From SG-bin7 sp964498095 (GTDB lineage: Bacteria; Bdellovibrionota; Bdellovibrionia; Bdellovibrionales; SG-bin7): a stretch of 64,000 bases of DNA. Location: positions 83,256-147,255 of the forward strand of contig CAZCFY010000011.1 in NCBI GenBank assembly GCA_964498095.1. Direction: 5' to 3'. Below the pieces are notes generated by a model. That model was not told where the DNA came from. It saw only the letters and a list, made by a program, of their open reading frames with translations, and ran no database searches. This document shows, piece by piece, positions 43,696 through 52,010 of this stretch; position 1 is the stretch's first letter; the number at the start of each line of letters is the position of its first letter. The position numbers and the translations under genes were made by a program.

Positions 43696-46556
43696 TGTTT
43701 ATCCAGAGTCGATTTAATTACAGGTTTGCGGTTTTTCTTTAACAAGCTTGGATTCATTTCTTCAATAAATTGCATTAACGCCTTACCCGTATGGCTTTCT
43801 TTACAGGAAGTGATTTTATGCGTGGGGCCCTGGAACACAATTTTGCCGCCCTCAAGGCCCGCCTCGGGGCCCAAATCAATAGCATAATCGGAAGCCGCAA
43901 TGACATCTAAGTTGTGCTCAATTACCAACACGCTTCCACCAGCATCTATAAGTTTGTGTAACACTTTTAAGAGTAACTCGACTTCGCGGAAATGCAATCC
44001 TGTTGTTGGTTCATCCAGAATGTAAAGTGTATTTTTCTGATTTACAGAATTAAATTCGCGTGCGAGCTTTAGCCGCTGCGATTCTCCGCCGCTCAGAGAA
44101 TTTGCACTTTGTCCCAGGCGAATGTACTCAAGTCCCACTTCTTTTAAGGTAGAAAGTGCGCGGCGAACGTTGGGATGAGCCACAAAAAAGTCCATAGCTT
44201 CGCTGACTGTGAGATTTAATACTTCATGAACATTTTTGCCGCGATATTTGATATCTAAAATTTCAGGCCGGAATTTTTTGCCGTCACAGGCTTCGCACTT
44301 AATTTCTACATCATCCATAAACATCATGTCGATAATTTCGCTTCCGGCACCCTTGCAGACAGGGCATCTACCGCCATCGACGTTCAAACTAAAAGTGCTA
44401 GCTGTGTAACCCAGCACGCGCGCCTCTGGGACCGACGCCATGACTTCACGAATAGAGTCATAAATCTTTAGATAAGTCACTGGACTGCTGCGCGAAGTTC
44501 TACCAATGGAGGACTGATCAATTAGTAAAACATTTTTAATGTGCTCTACACCGGTGAGTTGCTTATAGGGCTGACTTTTCTCGAATTCAATTCCTAGTTC
44601 GCGTGCCAGCGCCGGATAAAGAGTTTGCGTAATAAGTGTCGACTTCCCGGAACCACTTACGCCGGTTACCGCAACCAATCGGTTAAGCGGGAAGGAGGCT
44701 GAAACATTTTGTAAGTTATTGCCGGTGCATCCCTTAATCGTAATTAAGTACTGGAAGTCCTTGATCGATGTTGGACGGTTTAAACGCTGGGGTTGCCAAT
44801 TGGGTTTTGGATTTAAATAGGGGGCGGTATTTGACTTTGGAAATTTCAGAAAGTCCTTTGATTCGCCGTTAAAAATAATTTCGCCACCCAAGTGTCCCGA
44901 GCCTGGTCCCATTTCAATAATGTGTTCGCTTGATTTTATGACGTCTTTATCGTGCTCGACAATGACGACAGTATTGCCAATGGCATTTAGCTTTTTTAGC
45001 AGCTCAATTAATTTATTTGTATCGCGCGGGTGTAAACCAATTGTGGGTTCGTCTAAAACATAAAGTGTTTGCGACAACGCCATCCCAAGCTGATTGGCTA
45101 AAATTAATCTTTGGTATTCGCCACCTGAAAGTGAGCGTGTGGCGCGATCTAGGGTTAAGTAATGAACCCCGACATCAACTAGAAATTCCAAGCGCGACAC
45201 AATTTGTTTTAATAGTTCGCCGGCGATCTCTTTTTGCATTTTAGAGAGTTCAAGAGACTTCATGAATACCAAGATATCTCTTAAGGTCATGTGGCTTATT
45301 TCGCCGATATTTTTTCCGTTCAAGAATATGTATTCGACATAAGGGTTAAGTCTGGAGCCACGGCACATTTTACATAACATAGTGCTCTTATAGCGCGACA
45401 AAAAAACACGTACGTGCATTTTATACTTTTTGGTTTCAAGGTAATCAAAAAATCCCTTTATCCCGTCAAAGCGATCCGCGCCGTTCCAAATTAACTCGCG
45501 TTCATCGGCAGTTAACTTTTCCCACGGCGTATGTAGGTCGACATGTCTTTTTTTGCAAAAATCAAACAACGCCTTTTTATCGCTGGCAGAACTCGGCATA
45601 GTAAAGGGGTTAACGGCTCCCTGCGCGATGGTGAGCTTTGGGTTGGGAACAATTTTCTCTTCATCTAAAGTTAAGATGTTGCCGAAGCCATTGCATTCAG
45701 TGCAGGCGCCTATCGGACTATTAAAACTAAAAAGGGCTGACGTAATATTCGGAAAAGTGTAACCACAGATGGAACAAGAGTTCTCTTCGCTGACTTGCAG
45801 ATTTTTTCCGTCGGTCGTGTGTATCCGGCAGTGACCGCCGGCAAGACCATGATTTAATCGTGTTGAGATTGTATAAGCTTGGGAAATTGAATCTGCTAAC
45901 CGCCCGCGGTCGTCAGGCAAAAATGCCACGCGGTCAACGATGATCCAAAAATCTTGTTTGGGTAAACCTTTTTTTACCATCGCGGGAGTATCGAGCTCTA
46001 GGACTTCACCTTTATCGTTTAGCGCCCGCAACAAACCTTCTTTTAAAAGTAAGGCGTGGAGTTTTTTGCCGGACTCAACACGTGATTTTTCGCGCACAGG
46101 AGCCAGAATATAGCCGCGTAGCCCGTTAAAATTCTCTAAGGCTCTATCTGTCGCGATCGACACCGACTCGCGGGCCACGGGAGTTTTGTGCGTGGGACAA
46201 TGAGGAACTCCTAATTTTTCAAATAGTAAACGGACGTAATCAAAAACTTCTGTCGTCGTGCCGACTGTTGAGCGGCTCGTCTTTACGGTATTTTTTTGTT
46301 CAATAGCCACGGCCGGCGGCAAATTTTTTACACCTTCGACGTCCGGCTTCGGAGCTTTGTTTAAATATTGTTTGGCGTAGTTTGATAAGCTTTCGATATA
46401 GCGCCGCTGTCCCTCGGCATAAAGGGTTTCGAACGCAAGCGAACTCTTTCCTGACCCGCTTGGCCCGCAAACGACAATAAATGCTCCGTGGGGGATTTTG
46501 ATATCAAGATTCTTTAAGTTGTTTTGCTTCACCCCCCAAAGGTGAATCTGCTTCAA
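43692..46556 (-). CDS. uvrA: Excinuclease ABC subunit A (UvrA family)
   Basis: A 954-residue tandem ABC ATPase. Walker A1 is CGPSGSGKSSLAFETL and Walker A2 is GVSGSGKSTLITQTL; signatures are RSLSGGEYQRL and NSLSGGESQRL. Two zinc modules are present (CSICGY...CTEC and CPVCKG...CEAC). It recognises damage in nucleotide excision repair. The start is TTG, overlapping the PBP1A TGA. The early motif reads NLPPAVAIEQKN and KTSRSTVGT where classic UvrA has GLSPAISIEQK and NPRSTVGT, so a paralogous UvrA class is possible. Confidence 0.9.
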   Translation of the reverse strand: MKQIHLWGVKQNNLKNLDIKIPHGAFIVVCGPSGSGKSSLAFETLYAEGQRRYIESLSNYAKQYLNKAPKPDVEGVKNLPPAVAIEQKNTVKTSRSTVGTTTEVFDYVRLLFEKLGVPHCPTHKTPVARESVSIATDRALENFNGLRGYILAPVREKSRVESGKKLHALLLKEGLLRALNDKGEVLELDTPAMVKKGLPKQDFWIIVDRVAFLPDDRGRLADSISQAYTISTRLNHGLAGGHCRIHTTDGKNLQVSEENSCSICGYTFPNITSALFSFNSPIGACTECNGFGNILTLDEEKIVPNPKLTIAQGAVNPFTMPSSASDKKALFDFCKKRHVDLHTPWEKLTADERELIWNGADRFDGIKGFFDYLETKKYKMHVRVFLSRYKSTMLCKMCRGSRLNPYVEYIFLNGKNIGEISHMTLRDILVFMKSLELSKMQKEIAGELLKQIVSRLEFLVDVGVHYLTLDRATRSLSGGEYQRLILANQLGMALSQTLYVLDEPTIGLHPRDTNKLIELLKKLNAIGNTVVIVEHDKDVIKSSEHIIEMGPGSGHLGGEIIFNGESKDFLKFPKSNTAPYLNPKPNWQPQRLNRPTSIKDFQYLITIKGCTGNNLQNVSASFPLNRLVAVTGVSGSGKSTLITQTLYPALARELGIEFEKSQPYKQLTGVEHIKNVLLIDQSSIGRTSRSSPVTYLKIYDSIREVMASVPEARVLGYTASTFSLNVDGGRCPVCKGAGSEIIDMMFMDDVEIKCEACDGKKFRPEILDIKYRGKNVHEVLNLTVSEAMDFFVAHPNVRRALSTLKEVGLEYIRLGQSANSLSGGESQRLKLAREFNSVNQKNTLYILDEPTTGLHFREVELLLKVLHKLIDAGGSVLVIEHNLDVIAASDYAIDLGPEAGLEGGKIVFQGPTHKITSCKESHTGKALMQFIEEMNPSLLKKNRKPVIKSTLDKQ

Positions 46557-49426
46557 TCGGAAAGGTCCTCCTTATAGAACTGATTCGTTTCCTCATCAGC
46601 ATCTTTGGCACCCGCAGACTGAGGCTCCGTCCCTTCAATAAAAGCTTGCTTAACAACTTCCTTCGTAGAAGCCGAGGCCAATCGGCCTGTTTCTTTATCG
46701 ATGTTTACAAAAACAATATTCGGTGGCGGGGTAAAACTCGTCTCCGGCAAATCGGCGTGAGCCGACTTCATAAACTCCGTCCAAATTGGGAGCGCTGCCT
46801 TACCGCCAACCTCACCTTTACCCAAAGTTTTTTCGGTGTCATAGCCGACCCATACGCCGGTCACAATTTGCGGAGTGTAACCGATAAACCAAGCGTCGTA
46901 GTAACCATTGGTTGTACCTGTTTTGCCAGCCGCAGGACGGCCCAATGACCGCGCGGCCCCGCCCGTGCCGCCGCGTTCGTAAATTACCGACTCAAGTAAG
47001 TTCGTAATTAAGAATGCTGACGACGGATCCATTAGTTGATCAGGGTCTTTAAAGTAAATTTTTGGCACTTTGTCTTTGGTTTTCTCACCTTGAAAGGCTG
47101 GAGTGTTTTTCTTTTCCAGTGGAGATTCTGCAGCAACCGCTTCGCCCTCTGCCTCTGCGGCTTTTGGCGGTTCGGCGGCTTTCTTAGGATCTACCGGAAG
47201 TTTTTTACCATCGGGGCCAATGCCTAAAACGCTCTGGCGTTTTTCCTCGAGTTCCGTTTCGATGGGATCTATTTGATCTTTAAAACGTTCATCAAGCTCT
47301 ATTTTACCAATTAATTCTTTGCCGTCGCGGTCTAATACTTTATGTACGATGACGGGCTTGATGCGCATGCCAAGGCGGCCGAAGGTGGCAAAAACCTTCG
47401 TAAGTTCATACAGGGTTACCGCGCTTGATCCAAGACCCAACGTAAAATCCATATTGAGAGGACTAAAAATTCCAAGCCGGCGTGAATAATTGGCCACCCA
47501 GTTAACTCCGATATCCTGCAGCACTTTTACAGTGGGAATATTTTGAGATTGAATAAGTGCATTGCGAAATAAAATATCGCCGCCAAAACTTTTTGAGTGG
47601 TTTAAAGGTTTCCATTTGGAAGTTACAATTTCTTCTGTCTCCTGGCCTTCGTCGACTATTTTTTCTTCTTCATATACGATCGGCGCATCCGACAGCGGAG
47701 TCACGGGCGTGTAGCCTGCATCAAGTGCCGACGCATAAACAATGGCTTTAAAAGCGGAGCCAGTTTGACGAAGGGCTTGGATCGCGCGATTAAACTGCGA
47801 CTTACCGTAATTGCGGCCGCCAACCATTGCGATGACGTCGGCACTTCCTTGACCAAAAGAAATTAGGGAGCCCTCAGCCTCTGGTTCTTGTTCGAGTGCG
47901 ACCTCGATATATTCTTCCAATTTAGGAAGGTCGGCAGGCAACTGAAACTCAGGAATTGGCGCCTTGCTGCCTTTATATTTTTTCTGATGATCGCGCTTCA
48001 TCGTATCAAACATTTCTTTTAGGCGGGTGGAGGTAAAATGTTTGTCGGTAACTTTTACGGAAATTACGTCGCCTACGGCAAGTGCGGCCGACGGCTTTTT
48101 AATTTCTTCGAACTCCGCTTTTACTTGCGGGTTTGGTTTACGCGCCCATTTCATTGTTTCAATGTCGATAAGCCCTTGTGTTTCGGCAAGGCGGACTGTG
48201 ACCAATCCAAATTTGTCGTCGACTTTGGTAACAATGGCATCGGCGATTTGACCAATGCTCATGTAATCCGGAAATTTAGCTGTTGGATTCCCCTTTTCAT
48301 CTTTGGGGAGTGTAAAATCCATCGGCGGTTTGGCAAAGACCGAACCGTCGGGTTGCACCACGCGCATCGGCGATTTCTCGTCGATCATTTGATCGCGGGT
48401 CTTTTGTAAAAACTCGTCTACAAGTTCTGGCTGCTCAAGTTTCTTTTTTGGCCCGCGAAAGCCCTGGCGCTTATCAAGTTCACGTAAACCCGAATCAACG
48501 GAATCTTGCGCAGCGATTTGACGTTTGTAATCAAGGCCGGTGTAAATTCTTAAGCCCTTATCCAAGACAATATTTTCGCCGAGATGTTTAATCACTAATT
48601 GGCGGACCGTTTCCGTATAGTAAGGTGCGATTTTTTGAAAATCCTCGCGCAAGTAAACATTAACGGGTTCAGCTATTGTCGTTTTAAATTGCTCTTCGGT
48701 GATGTAGCCATCTTCTAACATTCGTTGCAGCACGTACTTTTGCCGGCCTTTAGCTTTGTCGGGGTAAAAAACCGGAGAGTATTTGCTTGGGGCTTGCGGG
48801 AGGCCCGCGAGAATCGCCATTTCGGCTAGAGTTAATTTTTCTACGGGTTTACGAAAATAAATTTGCGCCGCCATCCCCACGCCATGGGCCGAGTGGCCAA
48901 GATAAATTTGGTTTAGATACAAATAGATAATATCCTGCTTAGAAAGATTTTCTTCCATGCGGGTTGCCAGCAACATCTCGCGGATTTTACGAATATAAGT
49001 TTTCTCTGGTGACAAAAGTAGCGAGCGAGCGACCTGTTGCGTGATGGTTGAGGCCCCTTGAACTTTACGGCCTTCTTTAATGTTGGCTAAGAACGCGCGG
49101 AAAATCGCAAAGAAGTTTAGGCCTTTGTGTTCGAGGAACTTGGCATCTTCGGCGGCGATAAACGCTTTGACCAGTTGATCAGGTATTTTTTCGTAAGGAA
49201 TAAGAATGCGGCGCTCGCGAAAGAATTCCCCAACCTTTTCCCCATCACGGGCGTAAACTTCTGTGACGAGCAGAGGTTCGTAATCTTTTACCGTGATTAA
49301 TTGCGGAAGATTGCTAGAGATTGCGATGATTGTCGTGGCGCCGATAGCTACCACCAACAAGATTATGCCGAGTCCGGCGGCGATAATTTTCTTCCAACCA
49401 AAACGATGAACTAAATAATCCCACAT
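46553..49426 (-). CDS. mrcA: Bifunctional penicillin-binding protein 1A
   Basis: A 957-residue class A PBP. One N-terminal membrane helix (residues 16-37). The GT51 glycosyltransferase has AAEDAKFLEHKG, KVQGASTITQQVARSLLL and YLYLNQIYLGHSAHGV. An OB-like insert with TSTRLKEMFDTMKRDHQKKY follows. The transpeptidase has SxxK in TGSAFKAIVY, SxN in IQSQNIP and KTG in AGKTGTTNGYYDAW. A low-complexity Pro/Ala/Glu insert lies near residues 735-800. It polymerises and cross-links peptidoglycan. The end overlaps uvrA by 4 nt. Confidence 0.93.
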   Translation of the reverse strand: MWDYLVHRFGWKKIIAAGLGIILLVVAIGATTIIAISSNLPQLITVKDYEPLLVTEVYARDGEKVGEFFRERRILIPYEKIPDQLVKAFIAAEDAKFLEHKGLNFFAIFRAFLANIKEGRKVQGASTITQQVARSLLLSPEKTYIRKIREMLLATRMEENLSKQDIIYLYLNQIYLGHSAHGVGMAAQIYFRKPVEKLTLAEMAILAGLPQAPSKYSPVFYPDKAKGRQKYVLQRMLEDGYITEEQFKTTIAEPVNVYLREDFQKIAPYYTETVRQLVIKHLGENIVLDKGLRIYTGLDYKRQIAAQDSVDSGLRELDKRQGFRGPKKKLEQPELVDEFLQKTRDQMIDEKSPMRVVQPDGSVFAKPPMDFTLPKDEKGNPTAKFPDYMSIGQIADAIVTKVDDKFGLVTVRLAETQGLIDIETMKWARKPNPQVKAEFEEIKKPSAALAVGDVISVKVTDKHFTSTRLKEMFDTMKRDHQKKYKGSKAPIPEFQLPADLPKLEEYIEVALEQEPEAEGSLISFGQGSADVIAMVGGRNYGKSQFNRAIQALRQTGSAFKAIVYASALDAGYTPVTPLSDAPIVYEEEKIVDEGQETEEIVTSKWKPLNHSKSFGGDILFRNALIQSQNIPTVKVLQDIGVNWVANYSRRLGIFSPLNMDFTLGLGSSAVTLYELTKVFATFGRLGMRIKPVIVHKVLDRDGKELIGKIELDERFKDQIDPIETELEEKRQSVLGIGPDGKKLPVDPKKAAEPPKAAEAEGEAVAAESPLEKKNTPAFQGEKTKDKVPKIYFKDPDQLMDPSSAFLITNLLESVIYERGGTGGAARSLGRPAAGKTGTTNGYYDAWFIGYTPQIVTGVWVGYDTEKTLGKGEVGGKAALPIWTEFMKSAHADLPETSFTPPPNIVFVNIDKETGRLASASTKEVVKQAFIEGTEPQSAGAKDADEETNQFYKEDLSD

Positions 49427-49450
49427 CTTAAATTCCCCAATTGCTGTGTG

Positions 49451-49476
49451 CTGCTGCCGGGCCTTTGGCCTAGCAG
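49451..49476. other. Inverted repeat upstream of the PBP1A gene
   Basis: CTGCT...AGCAG encloses GGCC-TTT-GGCC, giving a 26-bp imperfect hairpin 25 nt upstream of the PBP1A ATG. Its role is unknown; a leader hairpin or an operator is possible. Confidence 0.35.
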
Positions 49477-49540
49477 AAAATAAGGCTCCGCCTAAACCTA
49501 ATTATTCTATAGGGAATGTGGGATTGGGGCAAGGTTTTGA

Positions 49541-49568
49541 CCCCGCGAGACTCGGTGATGTCGCGGGG
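49541..49568. terminator. GC-rich stem-loop after the coiled-coil protein gene
   Basis: CCCCGCGA at 49541-49548 is the inverted complement of TCGCGGGG at 49561-49568, with a 12-base loop. It lies 19 nt beyond the stop codon of the minus-strand gene. No U-tract follows, so it may be a transcript-stabilising hairpin or a weak terminator. Confidence 0.5.
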
Positions 49569-49586
49569 GGTTGGGGATTAGATATG

Positions 49587-51269
49587 CTATTTCGCGGTTG
49601 AGGCTGTGTTGCGGTCACCGTCTTTTGGATCTTTTGGTTTGCCGTCTTTTTGCTGGTCGGGTGTTTGTCCACTTATTTTTAACTCGTCACATTCGGCGGT
49701 GGATCTAAGTTTCTCATTAAAACTCTTGTCAAAAGGGCTAATTACGCCGCCAAAATCCTTACACTGGGCATTTGCTTTGCAAAGAGCTTGGGCCGTTGCC
49801 AGAAAGTTGTTCTCAAACCCAGTTGCCACTTTGGGGTTAGCTTTTTCATTTGGAGTAATACCACCGCTACAGCTTAAATTACTATTATTTAATGCGATGG
49901 TTTGCTCTAGCCTTTGAGAGCGCTGTTCCGCGTTTGTTGATCTTTGCTGAGCAATGGCTTGCTTGCTCTGCATTTCTTGGCTCAAAGTAGCTAATTCCGT
50001 CATAATTTGGGTTTTTCGACTAGAAAGTTTTGTAAGCTCGGTTTTATTTCTATCCGCGAAAATTTTCTTCTGCTGATCGAATTTTCTAAAAATATCTTCA
50101 ATCGAGCGGCGCTGCACTGTCGCCATATCCTTAAATCTTGAGTAGGCAGTCTGTGCATCAGACAACTTTCTGTTGAACTCACGTTGAGCAATGGCTCTGG
50201 CGTTAACTACACTGGCCTGAGTACACTCATAATTTTCTACACGAGATAATAATCTATTATTCCTTGTGGAATCGGTAAGGAGTCTGCCGATTCCCCCCAC
50301 ATTACTAGAGGAGGCTGCCGCTGCCGCATCATATTTTGCGCGAGCATCGGTTTTACATTTCGCCTCGATACTACTTATTTGATTTTGATAATCGGAGATC
50401 GCTTGATTTTGTGCTTGTTCGGCGCGGTCTGTTTCAAAATCTAATTTTTGAATTGTTTCCCGTAACTGGTTTAATTCATTTCTTGACTGTAGATCTAGGC
50501 CAGCAATTTGTTCGGGTAGTCGCGATAAAATTTCATTCTCGGCATTGCTAATATCTTGAATTTCTTTTTGCTTTTGTTGTAAATCCCGGGCCATTTTTGC
50601 TACTAGTTCAGCTTGCTCTTGTTCGGCTTTTAGACGAGAATCGGCTAAATCTTCGCGTTGCTTTTCAAATTTTTCTGCAGACGCTTGCCAGTTTTTAATT
50701 CTGCCCGCAGCACGTGCTGGGCATTTTTGCAAGAATTCACAACCCTCTTCAACGTTGAAATACAAGTTACCATCGCTGCCTATACCAGCTTCGTAGTCCT
50801 CTTTATTGGAGTCGAGGCAGTCATTTATTGCGTCGTAACAACTTTTTAGTGCACCAGCCATTGCCATTTGGTTTTCGCATTTGTTATTTAAGTCCTTGGC
50901 CATTTCGGTGAATTGCTTTTGTGTTTCATTACATTGGGTTTGATTTCGATCATTTTTTTTGTCATCGACCTTTATTTGTTCGGATGCGGACTGAGATTTT
51001 ACCAGATCTTCACATTTCTTGGTGTATCTTGTAACCGCAGCGTCGAGTCGATCATTTGCAGTTTTAAGTCGAGACTCTGCGCGCTTTATATCATCTTTAT
51101 CTTTTGACCTTATAGCTGCTTCTAAAGCCTGTTCAGCACTAGGAATGCCGTAATCATTAGGCGTTGGCTCATCTCCGCAATTCACCGCCACTCCAGTTTG
51201 TGCAATCGCCTGATTAGCAAACATTAAAATAAAAAACAGCGACAAGACACTCGTCATAACTTTTGACAT
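49587..51269 (-). CDS. Exported coiled-coil, Cys-containing protein under sigma54 promoter
   Basis: A 560-residue protein. Signal peptide: VLSLFFILMFANQAIA before QTG. Residues 45-110 and 185-440 form long coiled coils rich in Gln, Lys, Glu and Ala. Residues 110-180 carry Cys pairs (CYDAINDCLD, CEFLQKC). The C-terminus is Asp/Lys/Pro-rich. I do not recognise the family. AGGGGGA lies about 5 nt before the ATG. The upstream region has a perfect sigma54 -24/-12 element and tandem dyads, so expression is probably switched on by an enhancer-binding protein. Confidence 0.65.
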   Translation of the reverse strand: MSKVMTSVLSLFFILMFANQAIAQTGVAVNCGDEPTPNDYGIPSAEQALEAAIRSKDKDDIKRAESRLKTANDRLDAAVTRYTKKCEDLVKSQSASEQIKVDDKKNDRNQTQCNETQKQFTEMAKDLNNKCENQMAMAGALKSCYDAINDCLDSNKEDYEAGIGSDGNLYFNVEEGCEFLQKCPARAAGRIKNWQASAEKFEKQREDLADSRLKAEQEQAELVAKMARDLQQKQKEIQDISNAENEILSRLPEQIAGLDLQSRNELNQLRETIQKLDFETDRAEQAQNQAISDYQNQISSIEAKCKTDARAKYDAAAAASSSNVGGIGRLLTDSTRNNRLLSRVENYECTQASVVNARAIAQREFNRKLSDAQTAYSRFKDMATVQRRSIEDIFRKFDQQKKIFADRNKTELTKLSSRKTQIMTELATLSQEMQSKQAIAQQRSTNAEQRSQRLEQTIALNNSNLSCSGGITPNEKANPKVATGFENNFLATAQALCKANAQCKDFGGVISPFDKSFNEKLRSTAECDELKISGQTPDQQKDGKPKDPKDGDRNTASTAK

Positions 51270-51313
51270 TCTAGTCCCCCTAGAAGGATATGGTGATTTG
51301 CACCTTATAAAAG

Positions 51314-51330
51314 TGCAACCAAGGTGCCAG
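51314..51330 (-). promoter_or_regulatory. Sigma54 (-24/-12) promoter
   Basis: On the minus strand the sequence reads CTGGCACCTTGGTTGCA. It matches the consensus TGGCAC-N5-TTGCA, with GG and GC separated by exactly 10 bases. Transcription would start near 51303, leaving a leader of about 34 nt before the ATG at 51269. Confidence 0.8.
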
Positions 51331-51374
51331 AATCACTTGAGTCTTATCGGTTTTTAAAGCGAATATATTGAACT

Positions 51375-51416
51375 GTCTCAGATCGAGACGAGATAAAAGT
51401 TTTGAGAGAGACTCAA
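51375..51416. promoter_or_regulatory. Tandem dyads, candidate enhancer sites for a sigma54 activator
   Basis: GTCTCAGATCGAGAC (51375-51389) is a perfect 5-5-5 dyad, and TTGAG-AGAGA-CTCAA (51402-51416) is a second one. They lie about 70-115 bp upstream of the predicted start, the usual place for activator binding. Confidence 0.55.
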
Positions 51417-51692
51417 TGATCTATAAACTCCAGAGCTAAAAGGTGGGTGACCATTTTACAACTTTAGGCTTCCCAGTACTAGCTGGGCCTGCTCACCATT
51501 GTTAGGGACAGTCCCCAAAAATGTGCTTGTAGAGTTTATTTTTCATGAGCTCCCTACAAAACCAGATTCCAATTTACCAGAGTGAAAATTCGAAACCAAG
51601 GCCCGAACGAAAATGTTTTTTGTAAAGCGAAAATTTAAAAAACTCTCCCTTCGCACTGTAAAACTCTGATACGGCTTTCCGATAAATAGGTT

Positions 51693-51908
51693 ATGACACC
51701 TGAAACACTTGACTATTTTTTTCCGTTTCTGGTCTTGCTTTATGGCGCGGTAATGGTTTTTACGCTCTCAAATCCCTATTTAATGAGACTCGCCGAAGAG
51801 CGTCTGGCCGGTGAATTCCTAACGCGCTTCAAAAGCCACCTCTTTCTTGGTTGGATTTGCCTGGGAGTCGGACTGCTTTGGTCACTCCAAAATTTGCTTT
51901 TCAGCTAA
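51693..51908 (+). CDS. Small two-helix membrane protein
   Basis: A 71-residue frame with two predicted membrane helices (FFPFLVLLYGAVMVFTL and FLGWICLGVGLLWSLQNLLF) and a short charged loop (RLAEERLAGEF). No family recognised. A weak TAGG precedes the ATG. It lies upstream of xseA, separated by a REP-like repeat remnant. Function unknown. Confidence 0.5.
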   Translation: MTPETLDYFFPFLVLLYGAVMVFTLSNPYLMRLAEERLAGEFLTRFKSHLFLGWICLGVGLLWSLQNLLFS

Positions 51909-51920
51909 CCGGCCGCAACT

Positions 51921-51958
51921 AACGCGCTATAGTTACCAAAGGAACGCGAGAACCTTAT
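51921..51958 (+). repeat. Solo REP-like copy of the RAYT element right end
   Basis: This 38-bp stretch aligns without gaps to 40244-40281, the right end of the RAYT element. Nineteen of the first 20 bases are identical (ACGCGCTATAGTTACCAAA) and about 60% of the rest. No transposase is nearby. It looks like a non-autonomous or decayed copy. Confidence 0.65.
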
Positions 51959-52010
51959 TGTTTACTTGACATTGACACGGTCAGCCATTAGCTTGGTTTT
52001 CCAGTAAATT

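Larger units (their letters stand above)
51270..51692. other. 423-bp intergenic control region
   Basis: No credible gene is seen. From left to right it holds the ribosome site of the minus gene, an inverted repeat TTGCAC/GTGCAA (51298-51318), the sigma54 promoter, tandem dyads (51375-51416), a hairpin CCCAG-TACTAG-CTGGG (51472-51487) nested in a longer imperfect stem, and the palindrome GGGACAGTCCC (51505-51515). The last 180 bases before the plus-strand gene are AT-rich without clear boxes. Confidence 0.55.
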
